From: Polyangium mundeleinium
Lineage (GTDB): Bacteria; Myxococcota_A; Polyangia; Polyangiales; Polyangiaceae
Direction: 5' to 3'
Length of the DNA stretch: 64,000 nt
Assembly (NCBI RefSeq): GCF_028369105.1
Contig: NZ_JAQNDO010000001.1
Coordinates: forward strand, 2,411,711 to 2,475,710
Shown here: positions 8,817-17,860 of the stretch, in pieces
Layout of the letters: the number at the start of each line of letters is the position of its first letter
Position numbering within the stretch: the first letter of the stretch is position 1
Translations under genes and position numbers: made by a program
The notes under the pieces: generated by a model
Database searches by the model: none
Seen by the model: only the letters and a program-made list of their open reading frames with translations
Told to the model about the DNA's origin: nothing

Positions 8817-11350
8817 GACTCCGATGCCGCTCCTCCGGCGGTCCCGTTCGGCGCCCGCAGCCTGGAGAGCGCCGACCACAGGCTCGCCACGGTGTCTGCA
8901 TGCCCTGTGCTCGCATCCCGGATGCGCGCCATTTGCCCGACGACGTGGCCCAGCGCGTCCCGCGTGGCGATCGCATCCCGCGCCTGCACGAGCAGCGCTC
9001 CGGCGACGGCACGCGTGCGCCCGCGCAGGTCGACGAAGGTCTTCGCGAGCTTCTCCACGGTGCCCGTCTGCTCCGCGGAGCCGCTCGCGATCGTCTGCAT
9101 GGTCGTCGTCTGCCTCGCCGCGGCCGTGGCAAGCTGGGCGACCGTCTCCGCTTGCTCGGCCACCGCGCGCGCGGCCTGCTTCGCGATACGCCGCACGGCC
9201 TCGCCTTCCTTCGCGAGCGCCGCGGCGGCCTTGGCCTGCTCGACCGCCGCGGCCTTCACCGCCGCCGCCAGCGTGGCGACCTGACGCGAGGCCGCGTCGA
9301 GCTGCTTGGCTGCGCGCGAACGCTCGGCCACGACGCGGGCGACCTGCAAGGCCTGCTTGCGCGCGTCATCCACCGTGCGCGCCACCTCGGCTGCGCCGGC
9401 CGCCTGCTCGGCGAGGCCTGCGACCATCCGCTGCGCGGCGCTCGTGACCTCCTGCGCGAGCGCGCTCACCCCGGTGAGCGCCCGCGTCTGCTCGCCCATC
9501 GCCGTGCTCGTCTGGTGCGTCAGCGAGCGCATTTGCACCGCCGCCTTGGCGAGCTGCGTCGCTGCGGCGGCCTGCTCCTCCATCGCGCGCGAGACCTTTT
9601 CGGTGTTGGCCGTGAGAAGCGTGTTGGCGCGGACCACGTCGCGCAGGCTGCGGGCCTGCTCGCCCGTCGCTTCCTTGGTCTGCCGTGCCATGCGGCGCAT
9701 CTCGCTGCTGCCTTGTGCGAGCGACTGAATGGCGCTGGTCTGCTCGGCGGCCGCGCGGGCGATCGCCTTGCCCTCGTCGTTCACGCGCGCGGCGATCTGC
9801 GCCATCGAGGAGACGGCCTGGACCTGCTCGCCGTTCGCCCGCTCGACGTCGCGGACCGACCGGCCGAGCCCCTCGACCCCTTCGAGGATGGTGCCGAGCG
9901 CGCGCTCGGCGTCGGCGGCGAGGCGCGAGCCTTCCTCCGCGGTCTTCACGCTGTCCACGGACGCCGTGACCGCCTCGCGCGCCGTGCCCTGCAGGCCCCG
10001 GACGATCTTCGCGATGTCGGCGCTCGCCGCGGCCGCGCGATCGGACAGGGCGCGGATCTCCTCGGCGACGACGGCGAAGCCACGCCCGTGCTCGCCGGCG
10101 CGGGCGGCCTCGATGCTGGCGTTGAGCGACAGGAGGTTCGTGCGGTCCGCGATCATGTTGATCGTCTGCACGATGTCGCCGATCTCCTCGGCGCGGCGGC
10201 CCATCTCCTTCATCACGCCCGCCGACTCGACCATCGCCTGCCGGATGCTCCCGAGGCCCGCGATGGACTTGCCCACCGTGGCGGCCCCTTCGCGCGCGAT
10301 CACCACGCTCTGGTCGGCCGTCTTCCGCGCATTGTCGACGATGTCGACGATCCGCCGCGTCGACGTCTCGACCTGCGCGGAGGCGGCGGCGCTCGTCGCG
10401 GCGAGCTGGTTGATCTGGTTGGCGCCTTGCGCCATCGCCTGCGCCGAGCGCGCGAGTTGCTCCGCGGCCGTCGCGTTCGCCTCGATCACCGCGGCGTTCC
10501 TTTCGGCCGTCACGGCGACCTGCTCCACCGACGCCGCGATCTCGGTCACCGTGCTTGCGTTGGACGCCGCTGCCTCCTCGAGGGCTTTCGCGCTCTCGGC
10601 GACGCTCTTGATGGATCGCGCCATTTGCTCGGCCGTGGCGGACGTCTCCTCGACCGCGGCCGCCATCTCGGTGGCGTCACGCGTCACGCGCTCGAGCGCC
10701 GTGCCCGCGCTCGTCACGGCCGTCGACATGCCGAGGATCCGCTCGCCGACGCCCTTGGCATCCGTGGAGAGCCTCCCGATGCCCTTGGCCATCTGCTCGA
10801 TCGTCGTCGCGATCTCCTCCATCGAAGCCGCGTTCGACTCGCCTCGCTCGGCGAGATCGGTGAGGTCCTTCGTGTTCGAGACCGTGGTCGCGAGCAGCTC
10901 CTCGCTTGCGGTCGCCAGCTCCTCGGCGTTCTGACCGACCCCCTTGATGGAGCGGGCGATCTCTTCCGTGCCGGCCGCCGTCCCTTCCGCCGAGGACGCG
11001 AGCGCTTCGGTGTCGTTCTTGACGCTGTTGATGCTCGGCGCGAGCTCTTGGAGGCCGCTCGCCGTGGATTCGAGGCCCCGGAGCACCTCGCCCGCGTCCT
11101 CGCGGATCCGCTGCTGCGCGCGCGCGAGCGTTTGCAGGCCGATGCTGGTCGCCTCGACCTCGTCGGCGAGCTCGTCCAGGGACGCGCGGAGCTCCTGGCC
11201 CGTGGACGCCCGCCCTTCGCTCCCCTCGGCGAGGCGCGACGCGGCCTGCTCGATCGCGTCCGCCTGCGTCGCCGTTCGGCGCAGTTCCCGCTCGGCCTCC
11301 GCAGCTTTCGAGAGCGCCAGGTCGATCTCAGCCGTGCCGTTCGTCGCCAT
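8813..11350 (-). CDS. Soluble methyl-accepting chemotaxis protein (very long coiled coil)
   Basis: 845 residues without any hydrophobic segment, so a cytoplasmic receptor. Nearly all of it is Ala/Glu/Gln-rich coiled coil. The conserved MCP signalling tip sits in the middle, near residue 400: [28 protein letters not shown] followed by [19 protein letters not shown]. This gives two arms of about 400 residues each, much longer than common MCP hairpins (inference from position). No PAS, GAF or other sensor domain is recognisable, and no C-terminal pentapeptide tether. The gene overlaps cheW by 23 bases and HEAT by 4. A FrzCD-like cytoplasmic receptor is the closest functional analogy. Confidence 0.9.
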   Translation of the reverse strand: MATNGTAEIDLALSKAAEAERELRRTATQADAIEQAASRLAEGSEGRASTGQELRASLDELADEVEATSIGLQTLARAQQRIREDAGEVLRGLESTASGLQELAPSINSVKNDTEALASSAEGTAAGTEEIARSIKGVGQNAEELATASEELLATTVSNTKDLTDLAERGESNAASMEEIATTIEQMAKGIGRLSTDAKGVGERILGMSTAVTSAGTALERVTRDATEMAAAVEETSATAEQMARSIKSVAESAKALEEAAASNASTVTEIAASVEQVAVTAERNAAVIEANATAAEQLARSAQAMAQGANQINQLAATSAAASAQVETSTRRIVDIVDNARKTADQSVVIAREGAATVGKSIAGLGSIRQAMVESAGVMKEMGRRAEEIGDIVQTINMIADRTNLLSLNASIEAARAGEHGRGFAVVAEEIRALSDRAAAASADIAKIVRGLQGTAREAVTASVDSVKTAEEGSRLAADAERALGTILEGVEGLGRSVRDVERANGEQVQAVSSMAQIAARVNDEGKAIARAAAEQTSAIQSLAQGSSEMRRMARQTKEATGEQARSLRDVVRANTLLTANTEKVSRAMEEQAAAATQLAKAAVQMRSLTHQTSTAMGEQTRALTGVSALAQEVTSAAQRMVAGLAEQAAGAAEVARTVDDARKQALQVARVVAERSRAAKQLDAASRQVATLAAAVKAAAVEQAKAAAALAKEGEAVRRIAKQAARAVAEQAETVAQLATAAARQTTTMQTIASGSAEQTGTVEKLAKTFVDLRGRTRAVAGALLVQARDAIATRDALGHVVGQMARIRDASTGHADTVASLWSALSRLRAPNGTAGGAASES

Positions 11351-11792
11351 AAATGCCTTCCTGCCCGATGATTTTTTCGAAATTGACCAGCATCACGAGG
11401 CGCTTCTCGCCTGGCCTGCGCTCGACGTGGGCCACGCTCTTCACGAAACCGGCGCCGTCGCCCCCCATCCACGCCGGCGGCGCTTGCAGCCCTTCCGGCG
11501 GGATCTTCATGATCTCCCGCGCGCTGTCGACGAGCAGCCCCACCGTGCGCTCGCCGCTCTGGACCACGATGACCCGTGAATCCAGGGTCGGTTCGATGTT
11601 CGAAAGCCCGAACCGCCGTCGCAGGTCGATGACCGGCACCACGCGGCCCCGCATGTGGATCAGCCCCGCGACGTAGGGCGGCGTCCCCGGCACCTTCGTC
11701 GCGCCGCCGAACGATTCCATCTGGAGCACGTCCGCGGCCTGGAGGACGTATTCCCCCTCGTCGACTTTGAAGACCACGTAGAGCTCGCTCAT
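11328..11792 (-). CDS. cheW: Chemotaxis coupling protein CheW
   Basis: 154 residues, a single CheW SH3-like domain. Typical features are the N-terminal [21 protein letters not shown], then [24 protein letters not shown] and the closing [22 protein letters not shown]. It couples the soluble receptor to CheA. The start codon at 11792 overlaps the cheA stop by four bases, and the 3' end runs 23 bases into mcp. It is somewhat longer than a minimal CheW, because of an inserted [26 protein letters not shown] stretch before the last strand. Confidence 0.93.
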   Translation of the reverse strand: MSELYVVFKVDEGEYVLQAADVLQMESFGGATKVPGTPPYVAGLIHMRGRVVPVIDLRRRFGLSNIEPTLDSRVIVVQSGERTVGLLVDSAREIMKIPPEGLQAPPAWMGGDGAGFVKSVAHVERRPGEKRLVMLVNFEKIIGQEGIYGDERHG

Positions 11793-13798
11793 ACGGGCAC
11801 CTCCGTGCGGTTCTGGGAAAGCGCCCCGCTCAGCGCAATCAGGTCGAGCACCAGCGTCGGCCGGCCATCCCCGAGATCCGTCGAGCCCGAGACGCCGGTC
11901 ACCTTGACGAGCGGGTCCTCGAGCGGCCGGATGACGACCTCCTGCTGCCCGACCATCCGCTGGATCCCGAACGCCAGGGGCGCTCCGTTGCGCCGCACGA
12001 CCAGCGCCTTCGGCTCCTCTCCGGACGCGAGCGAAAAGACGGACGCGAGGTTCACGAGCGGCACGATCTCCCCGCGCCGTTCCATGAACCGCACCTCGCC
12101 GAACCGCGTATGCCGCGAAGGCCCGCGCACGAGCGCCTCCGGCGCGAGCTCGACGACCTCCTCGATCGCCGCGACAGGCGCCACGAAGGTCTGCTCGCCG
12201 CAGACGAACGAGAAGGCGTCGACGATGGTGATCGTGAGGGGGATGCAGAGCGTGAACGTGGTCCCGGCGCCGGGCGTGGTCCGCAGCGACAGCTCGCCGC
12301 CGAGCTCGACCACCGCGCGCTTCACGATGTCCATCCCGAGCCCTCGTCCGCTCGTCTTCGTCGCCTGGTCGAGCGTCGTCAGGCCGGGCAGGGTGATGAG
12401 ATCGAGCAGCGCCGCGTCGTCCGCGGGCACCGGGCGTGTCGCCCTGCGCGCGACGGCCTCGCGGTCGATGCCGCGCCCGTCATCGCTGATGCCGAGCTCG
12501 AGCTGGTTCGAGGAGCGCTCGAAGCACGTCACCCGCACGAGGCCCTCCTCCGGCTTGCCGAGGCGCCGCCGCTCGGATGGGGGCTCGATCGCGTGGTCGA
12601 CCGCGTTGCGGATGAGGTGCACGATCGCCGGGAAGACCCGATCCGCCACCGCCTTGTCGAGCTCGGCCTTGCCGGCGTCGATCACGACACGGACCGGCTT
12701 CTTCGTGGCGCGGCTCAGGCCTCGCACGATGAGCGGCACGCGGTCGAGCAGCTCGGCCACGGGCACCATCCGGGCCCGCATGATCGCGCCGCGCAGATCA
12801 CGCACCTGCCGGCCGTAGCCCTTCACGATCTCGCCGAGCTCGCCCACGTTCACGCCTTGCGCGGCGAGCGCGTCCACGGCGCGCGCCAGGCGGAAGCGGG
12901 TGATCACGAGCGCCGAGAGCCGCTCGAGCGCGTCGTCGAGGCGCGCCACGTCGACGCGCACGATCCCGCGTTTTCGCCCCTCGCCGACGTCCTCCTCGGC
13001 GGCCTCTGGCTCGGCGAGCGGGTCGGCCGCGTCGACGCGCCGGGTGTGCAGCACCTGGACGTGCTCCGGCTGGGTCGCGGCTGCGGCCGCGAGCGCCTCG
13101 TCGGTCGCGTCCGTCAGGACGAGGAGGGCGAAGGCGAGCCCCCCGGGCGCCGTTTCGCTCGTGGGGATCGAGAGCGGCACGACCTTCACGATCTCCGCGA
13201 ATGCGCCGATGCGCTCGCGCACGCTCGTGATGGTCGTCCCCTCGGCCGCGCGTGCGGGCGACGGCACGAAATCGACCCGCAGCGCGCGGCGCCCGTTCTC
13301 CGTGCCCTGGAGGAGCTGGGCTTTTTCTGCGGCCGAGAGCTTGGCGAGCAGACCGGGATCGAGGTCGAGCTCGACCGTGGCGGGCGCCTCGTCCTTCGTG
13401 ATTTCCAGCGCTGCGAGCGCGTCGAGGAGCTGCGGGGGCGCGGGCGCCACGGGTGCGCCCGTCGACAGCGCGCGCACCCGCTCGCCAATGGCGCGCAGCC
13501 CCGCGAGCAGCGCCTCGACGGCTTTCGCCGAGAGCGCCCCGGCCGCTCGATCGGCCTTTCGCAGGACCGTTTCCATCGTGTGGGCGATGTCCACGATGGG
13601 CTCGATCCCCACCATTGCCGAGAGCCCCTTGACGGTGTGGAGCGAGCGAAAAAGCTCGCGCACGGCCCGCGGGTTGTTCTCGCCTTTGCGCAGAGAGGTC
13701 TCGACGGCGAGCAGGTTCATCGTCGACGCCGAAAGGTGCTCCTCGGCTTCGACCAGATAACCGGCCAGAAATTCGCTCGCGTCGAACGCCTTACGCAT
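11789..13798 (-). CDS. cheA: Chemotaxis histidine kinase CheA
   Basis: 669 residues with the order P1-P3-P4-P5. P1 (HPt) covers about residues 1-115 with the phospho-acceptor His54 in SLHTVKG. A middle region (about 170-270) could be a diverged P2. P3 dimerisation and P4 kinase follow with FPAIVHLIRNAVDHAIEPP (N box), ISDDGRGID and GRGLGMDIVK (G boxes). The C-terminal P5 has CheW character (GEQTFVAPVAAIEEVVEL and MERRGEIVPLVNLASVF). There is no fused receiver, unlike FrzE. It lies 8 bases after cheY and overlaps cheW. Confidence 0.95.
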   Translation of the reverse strand: MRKAFDASEFLAGYLVEAEEHLSASTMNLLAVETSLRKGENNPRAVRELFRSLHTVKGLSAMVGIEPIVDIAHTMETVLRKADRAAGALSAKAVEALLAGLRAIGERVRALSTGAPVAPAPPQLLDALAALEITKDEAPATVELDLDPGLLAKLSAAEKAQLLQGTENGRRALRVDFVPSPARAAEGTTITSVRERIGAFAEIVKVVPLSIPTSETAPGGLAFALLVLTDATDEALAAAAATQPEHVQVLHTRRVDAADPLAEPEAAEEDVGEGRKRGIVRVDVARLDDALERLSALVITRFRLARAVDALAAQGVNVGELGEIVKGYGRQVRDLRGAIMRARMVPVAELLDRVPLIVRGLSRATKKPVRVVIDAGKAELDKAVADRVFPAIVHLIRNAVDHAIEPPSERRRLGKPEEGLVRVTCFERSSNQLELGISDDGRGIDREAVARRATRPVPADDAALLDLITLPGLTTLDQATKTSGRGLGMDIVKRAVVELGGELSLRTTPGAGTTFTLCIPLTITIVDAFSFVCGEQTFVAPVAAIEEVVELAPEALVRGPSRHTRFGEVRFMERRGEIVPLVNLASVFSLASGEEPKALVVRRNGAPLAFGIQRMVGQQEVVIRPLEDPLVKVTGVSGSTDLGDGRPTLVLDLIALSGALSQNRTEVPV

Positions 13799-13806
13799 GG
13801 AACGCG

Positions 13807-14196
13807 TTACTCATGGAGCCCCGCCGCATCCAGGCGCAGCATCGACTGCACGTTCGCCAGGATTGCATCGGGCGTGAAAGGCTTCGTCATGAACTGCGAA
13901 GCGCCTGCGGCGAGGGCGCGCGTGCGGGATCCCTCGTCGCCACGTGTGGTCACCACGAGGACGGGCAGGCGTTGCAGTTTGTCCTGACCCCGGATGAACT
14001 CGATGACCTCGAAACCGCCGATGTCGGGCATGTTCAGGTCGAGCACGACGAGATCGAAGGCCTTGAGCGCCAGCTTTTCGATGGCCTCGAGACCACTCGC
14101 GGCGTGGGTGAACGTGAAGTCCTCTCCCACGCGAAGACACGCGACGATCATTTCGCGCATCACTTTGCTGTCATCGACGACGAGAATTTCCGTCAC
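13807..14196 (-). CDS. Single-domain response regulator (CheY-like)
   Basis: 129 residues from a GTG at 14196 (VTEILVVDDSKVMREM); a G-rich stretch lies just upstream. The receiver has paired acidic residues in VVDDS, the phospho-acceptor Asp in LVVLDLNMPDIGG, the Thr in VVTTRG and the Lys in FMTKPFTP. A longer reading with an upstream ATG extends through the intergenic region and into the divergent kinase, and is rejected. As the first gene of the chemosensory operon it is the probable diffusible output, with the HEAT protein or the DisA_N-like protein as possible targets. Confidence 0.9.
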   Translation of the reverse strand: MTEILVVDDSKVMREMIVACLRVGEDFTFTHAASGLEAIEKLALKAFDLVVLDLNMPDIGGFEVIEFIRGQDKLQRLPVLVVTTRGDEGSRTRALAAGASQFMTKPFTPDAILANVQSMLRLDAAGLHE

Positions 14197-14353
14197 GCGA
14201 CCCCCCCGAGGACCCGGTCCATTAGCTCCCTCGTCCGAGCCCGTCAAGCACGCCCATGCACAATGAACGACAGCTTTTTGCTGTACTTCCACAATCGCGA
14301 CGCATTGCAGCGCGCGTGCGTTCGTCTCGACGCAGAATTCGGCCGCTGCACAT

Positions 14354-14382
14354 TTGACAGGGGGAAGGCCGCAGTGTAGCGA
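14354..14382 (+). promoter_or_regulatory. Possible sigma-70 type promoter for the REC-PAS-kinase gene
   Basis: TTGACA at 14354-14359 is followed after 17 bases by TAGCGA at 14377-14382. Transcription would then begin around 14389, so translation might be leaderless from the second ATG at 14392. The -10 match is weak and this is tentative. Confidence 0.3.
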
Positions 14383-14385
14383 ACG

Positions 14386-15855
14386 ATGACCATGCCTGCT
14401 GCAAGCCACGCTCCCCAGAGACGGGTCGCCTGGATTGTCGATGACTCCGCGCTCGACGCCGAGCGAGCTCGCCGCGCACTGGAAAATCATTACGAGGTTC
14501 AGGTTTTTCCTGACGGGACGGCCGTCCTGGAGGCTTTGGGGAGCCATTCAGCGCCGGACGTGATCGTGCTCGATTGGGTGATGCCCGGCGTTTCTGGCAT
14601 CGAGGTTTGTCGATTCGTTCGTTCGAACCGTGCGCACGCTCGCATGGGTATTCTGTTGCTGACTGCCCAACAGCAGACCGAGCAAGTGGTCGAGGGGCTA
14701 TCGGCTGGCGCCAACGATTATCTGTCGAAGCCGTACGCGACGAACGAGCTCGAGGCCCGGGTCGATGCGCTCGTGCGCTCGATAACGTTGCTCGACCGCG
14801 CCGAGAAGGCGGAGGCGACCGTACGCCATTTGCTGGCGAACGTTCCGGACGCACTCCTTGTCCTGGGGGAGGGGCAGCGGATCACGTATGCCAATCCGGA
14901 GGCGCAGAAGGCGCTTGGTCGATGGGCGCCGGCGCGGCTCCTTGGCCAGTCGATCTGCGAGCTCTTGCCGGAGCTCTCCGTCGAGCTCTTCGCGGCCGCC
15001 ACCGGCGTGGAGGCATTCGCGCTGCCGGACATCACCATCGACGGCGAAGTCTATGCGCCCACGGTCCGCGTGTTTCCCGTCGACCTCGGCGGCGGCTCGA
15101 CCATCCTGGCGCTGCGCAATGTCACCGCCCGGCGGATGGCCGAGGTCCGACGGCTGGATTTTTATTCGATCATCGCGCACGACCTGCGCTCGCCGCTCAG
15201 CGCGATGCTGATGCGCTCCGAGCTCATCCTGCTGGGCAAACACGGGCCCCTGCCGCGCGAGGCCGTCGTCGACCTGCACAAGATGCAGGGCTCGATCCGA
15301 ATGCTCGTGGGCATGATCAACGATTTCCTCGACCTCGCGAGCATCGAGGGCGGGCATTTCAAGCTCATGAAGGAAGAGATCGACCTCGTGTCGCTCGTCG
15401 ACTCCGTGGCCGACGTCCTGCGTCCGCTGCTCGTCTCGGGCGAGCTCTCGTTCGAGATGCGGCCCCTGTCGCGGCCCGTCGTGCTGGCCGATCGCCGGCG
15501 GCTCGGGCAGGTCGTCGCCAACCTCCTCTCGAATGCCATCAAGTTCACCCCGCGCGGCGGCAAGATCACGGCCACGCTCGCGGAGACGGAGACGTACATC
15601 GAGGCGGGGGTCGAGGATACGGGCAGCGGCATCCCGTCGCATGACATCCCGAAGCTGTTTCAGCGTTATGCGCGGGCAAACAGCGGCATGGCGGGCACGG
15701 GCCTCGGGCTCATGATCGTCCGCGAAGTGGTGGAGGCCCACGGCGGCAACGTCGGCGTCGACAGCGTCCTCGGCCGCGGGAGCCGATTCTGGTTCCGCCT
15801 GCCGAAGATCGGCGGGCACGGCCATCCCTCCGCACGCCCGCTGCCCGCCGGCTGA
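14386..15855 (+). CDS. Response regulator/PAS/histidine kinase hybrid
   Basis: 489 residues. An N-terminal receiver (about 13-130) carries VDDS, the Asp in VIVLDWVMPGVSG and the Lys in YLSKPY. A PAS domain (about 145-250) follows with VPDALLVLGEGQRITYANPEAQKALG. The kinase part has the H box in FYSIIAHDLRSPLSAML (His about 265), then VVANLLSNAIKFTPRGG (N box), VEDTGSGIP and GTGLGLMIV. No membrane segment, so cytoplasmic. It is divergent from the chemosensory operon with a 189-base gap that should hold both promoters. The receiver in front of the kinase suggests control by another kinase, possibly the neighbouring CheA. An alternative start is the ATG at 14392. Confidence 0.92.
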   Translation: MTMPAASHAPQRRVAWIVDDSALDAERARRALENHYEVQVFPDGTAVLEALGSHSAPDVIVLDWVMPGVSGIEVCRFVRSNRAHARMGILLLTAQQQTEQVVEGLSAGANDYLSKPYATNELEARVDALVRSITLLDRAEKAEATVRHLLANVPDALLVLGEGQRITYANPEAQKALGRWAPARLLGQSICELLPELSVELFAAATGVEAFALPDITIDGEVYAPTVRVFPVDLGGGSTILALRNVTARRMAEVRRLDFYSIIAHDLRSPLSAMLMRSELILLGKHGPLPREAVVDLHKMQGSIRMLVGMINDFLDLASIEGGHFKLMKEEIDLVSLVDSVADVLRPLLVSGELSFEMRPLSRPVVLADRRRLGQVVANLLSNAIKFTPRGGKITATLAETETYIEAGVEDTGSGIPSHDIPKLFQRYARANSGMAGTGLGLMIVREVVEAHGGNVGVDSVLGRGSRFWFRLPKIGGHGHPSARPLPAG

Positions 15856-15943
15856 CGCTCCGCGAGGTCTCACCCCCCCCGTTCCTTCTCGTCGTCCCCT
15901 CGGCCGTGTCGGCTGCGGTCGCGTCCACGCCCACAATTCCCCC

Positions 15944-15949
15944 TTGACA
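15944..15949 (+). promoter_or_regulatory. Possible -35 element before the 16013 gene
   Basis: An exact TTGACA stands 64 bases upstream of the start codon. The partner about 16-17 bases downstream (GACACG/ACACGG) is a poor -10, so only the -35 half can be supported. Confidence 0.25.
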
Positions 15950-16012
15950 CCGCTCCCACTTTTGCGACACGGTGCCCTCGCGTACGGCTTTTGCAAACAG
16001 GAGGGATTCTTC

Positions 16013-16693
16013 ATGGGAGAGGTCATTGCCGCGACGGCGAGCATCGAGCGCATCGACGGGGATGTTCATACGGCGCACGAGATCGCCCTTGCGCGCGGGG
16101 GCGAGGTGGCCGAGGCGGCCTTCTTCCGGCTCCAGCCGGGCGTCACGGCGATCGATGACGCGAAGGCGATTCACGAGGCTGCGAAGAAGGCCGAGTCCCT
16201 CGCGTGGGCGGCCGTGGCCGGCATCGATCACGACGCGGATGGCCTCATTGGCAACATCCGCGACGAGATGTGGAATGCCCTCGGCCGGCCCAAGCAGAGC
16301 TCGCACATGGACGCGGTCTTTCCCGAGGGGATTGGCACGTATACCGCGGGCGACCCGCTCGGGCAGCCTTTGCTCATGCAGGTCCTCCGCGCCCGCATCG
16401 TCGCCGCCGACGCGCCGCAATGGCCCGAGGCCAAGCGGAATGCCTGGGCCGCGGCCATCGAGGCGAAGCGCGAGGCGTACGAAGCCGCGGTGAAGTCGTA
16501 TCGACCCATCGAGGCGGCCCTCGTCGTCGCCGAGGCCGGGTATCGCGCCGCCGTGCGGGGCGCGCACGCGCGCCTCAAGAACTTCAAGCGCGACCTGAAG
16601 AACCTCGGCCTCACCGAGGCGCAGATCCACGAGATCATCCCCGACGCGAGCGCCGGCAAGAAGCGCGGCGGCACCGGAACGGGCGAAAAATAA
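16013..16693 (+). CDS. Conserved hypothetical helical protein
   Basis: 226 residues from ATG 16013, chosen because AGGAGG stands 7-13 bases upstream; the reading frame is open further but without conservation-like character. The protein is rich in Ala, Glu and Lys and mostly helical by eye. A middle part, SSHMDAVFPEGIGTYTAGDPLGQPLLMQVL, may be a loop, and the end is a Lys/Gly-rich tail (AGKKRGGTGTGEK). There is no signal peptide or membrane segment. I do not recognise the family. The strong ribosome binding site suggests good expression. It stands alone between the kinase and the repeat region. Confidence 0.75.
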   Translation: MGEVIAATASIERIDGDVHTAHEIALARGGEVAEAAFFRLQPGVTAIDDAKAIHEAAKKAESLAWAAVAGIDHDADGLIGNIRDEMWNALGRPKQSSHMDAVFPEGIGTYTAGDPLGQPLLMQVLRARIVAADAPQWPEAKRNAWAAAIEAKREAYEAAVKSYRPIEAALVVAEAGYRAAVRGAHARLKNFKRDLKNLGLTEAQIHEIIPDASAGKKRGGTGTGEK

Positions 16694-16740
16694 GGCGTTC
16701 GACCCACCGCCGGCCGAACTCGGACGTCCGATCTCGCCTT

Positions 16741-17001
16741 CGACCCTTCCTCGCCGAACCAACGTTTCCCTGCATCGCCCCACGACGCGTCTTTCGCGCG
16801 GAAGACCTCCCCTGAATCCGCCGCGGAAGGGTCGTCCGCGAACCAACGGGCCCGAGAACCGGCTCCGACCGGTCCGCGGCGCGCCGAGGAAGGGCGCGGC
16901 CCGGCGAGGAGGGGTCGTGGCGCCGTTGGGCGTTCCGTTGTTTCGTGAAGGAAGGGTCGATCGACAAAAAACGGAGCCGTTTTTTCGCGAGGAAGGGTCG
17001 G
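16741..17001. repeat. Six dispersed copies of a CGAGGAAGGGTCG-like motif
   Basis: Copies are at 16741-16753 (reverse orientation, CGACCCTTCCTCG), 16823-16834, 16885-16896, 16905-16917, 16946-16959 and 16989-17001. They keep the core GGAAGGG or GGAGGGG followed by T/C-C-G and are spaced roughly 20-80 bases apart. Confidence 0.55.
16966..16986. repeat. AT-flanked inverted repeat, possible bidirectional terminator
   Basis: AAAAAACGG and CCGTTTTTT are perfect 9-base arms around a two-base AG spacer, with one extra T. The A/T tracts are unusual in this GC-rich DNA. A weak bidirectional terminator or a protein binding site is possible. Confidence 0.4.
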
Positions 17002-17182
17002 CGGCCGGTTCGACCTTTCGGGATCGGCGCGCGGCGGGTCGTGAGGTGGTTCGGTAGAAACGTGCCTCCGGGTCCACGCTTTCGGTGTCCTGGCTCGCAT
17101 GCGTTGCGGTGAGCGGCTCTTCCTCCTCGGCGTGCTCCTCGTCCTGTGCGTGCCGCTTACCGCCCGCGCGGAGATACGCGAC

Positions 17183-17370
17183 GGGCGGGAGCGGAGGCGG
17201 GAGCGGGAGCGGGAGCGGGAGCGGAGGCGGGAGCGGAAGCGGGAGCGGAAGCGGAGGCGGGAGCGGAAGCGGGAGCGGAAGCGGAAGCGGAGGCGGGAGC
17301 GGAAGCGGGAGCGGAAGCGGAAGCGGGAGCGGAAGCGGGAGCGGAAGCGCGGAAGCGGCAGCGGGAGCGG
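17183..17370 (+). repeat. Hexanucleotide microsatellite GG(A/G)AGC
   Basis: About 185 bases of the six-base units GGAAGC, GGGAGC and GGAGGC in a mixed order, roughly 30 units. All three forward frames are open and give Ser-Gly, Arg-Glu/Arg-Lys or Ala-Glu repeat peptides, which are products of the repeat. It lies directly upstream of the first four-helix-bundle leader. Confidence 0.9.
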
Positions 17371-17424
17371 TATTCAGAGATCCCGCTCGGGGACGGCGAG
17401 CGTACCGTCGTGCTCGGCCTCTTC

Positions 17425-17498
17425 AAGGCCAAGCCGTCCTCGCCGTCCTCGCAGCACTGCGTGCTGCTCCGGGCGGCTCCGGGCGGTGCTGCGCAGCC
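17425..17498 (+). ncRNA. Structured leader upstream of four-helix-bundle gene, copy 1
   Basis: Two CCGTCC blocks (17434-17439, 17443-17448) can pair with two GGGCGG blocks (17481-17486, 17471-17476), each with one G-U pair. They enclose the apical hairpin GCAGCACTGCGTGCTGC (17451-17467). A second palindrome, GCTGCGCAGC, follows at 17488-17497. The same block order with different hairpin arms occurs on the minus strand at 27796-27861. It could act as RNA or as cruciform DNA; transcription is not shown. Confidence 0.5.
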
Positions 17499-17570
17499 TT
17501 GAAGAGGACTGCGCGCGACGGTGTGGGATGGGGGTCCCGGCGAAAGGGTCGTCGGGCGGAGGGTTTCGTC

Positions 17571-17741
17571 ATGCTGAGGATTTACGAGGTCGTTTTGGTC
17601 ATGGCCGGGGACGCAGCAGGGCTCGCGGAGCTGATCGAACGAAGGGATTCGGATCTCGGTCGGCAATTGCGCAGGGCCATGCATAGCGTGGCGCTGAATG
17701 TCGCCGAAGCGGTGGAAAGTTTTCGCCTAAAGAAGCGATAA
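17571..17741 (+). pseudogene. Four-helix-bundle protein, N-terminal fragment
   Basis: ATG 17571, preceded by GGCGGAGGG, opens 56 codons that match the first half of the intact copy at 27408-27731: LRIYEVVLVMAG, then DLGRQLRRAMHSVALNVAEAVE against LRIYSVTIEML and NLADQLRRAATSVPLNLHEGAY. After the conserved N-x-AE position the sequence diverges (SFRLKKR) and stops. The missing second half is found at 26369-26575 on the same strand. Family knowledge: four-helix-bundle proteins related to 23S rRNA intervening-sequence proteins and to bAvd of diversity-generating retroelements. The fragment is too short to form the bundle. Confidence 0.7.
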
Positions 17742-17860
17742 CGCTATGAGACTACTCAGGTTCCCCGCGCGGCTTGCGGCACGCCTGGCGGCGGAGTTGT
17801 CTCCGCGTCGAACACCCTGAGCTCGCCGAGTCCCGGACTCCTTCCTGCCAACACCGTCCG

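Larger units (their letters stand above)
16694..17182. other. Gene-free region with short dispersed repeats
   Basis: About 490 bases without a credible gene. It holds six copies of a short motif close to CGAGGAAGGGTCG and one AT-rich inverted repeat, described separately. Apparent reading frames here lack coding character. Confidence 0.6.

Noticed and set aside
8900-11371. 823-residue plus-strand frame antisense to the MCP
   Set aside because: A high-GC shadow of the coiled-coil gene: Arg/Leu/His-rich with no domain, while the minus frame is a clear MCP.
17183-17370. Possible CRISPR array
   Set aside because: Units are six bases with no spacers; it is a microsatellite, and no cas genes are present.
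17425-17510. Conserved peptide AKPSSPSS...LRAAPGG read through both leaders
   Set aside because: The shared peptide follows from the shared nucleotide blocks; neither has a good start site, and the hairpins explain the conservation better.
17085-17741. Long plus-strand frames giving Gly-Ser, Arg-Glu/Lys or Ala-Glu repeat proteins
   Set aside because: All three frames are open only because of the GG(A/G)AGC repeat; there is no coding bias outside it. Only the short four-helix fragment at 17571 is supported.
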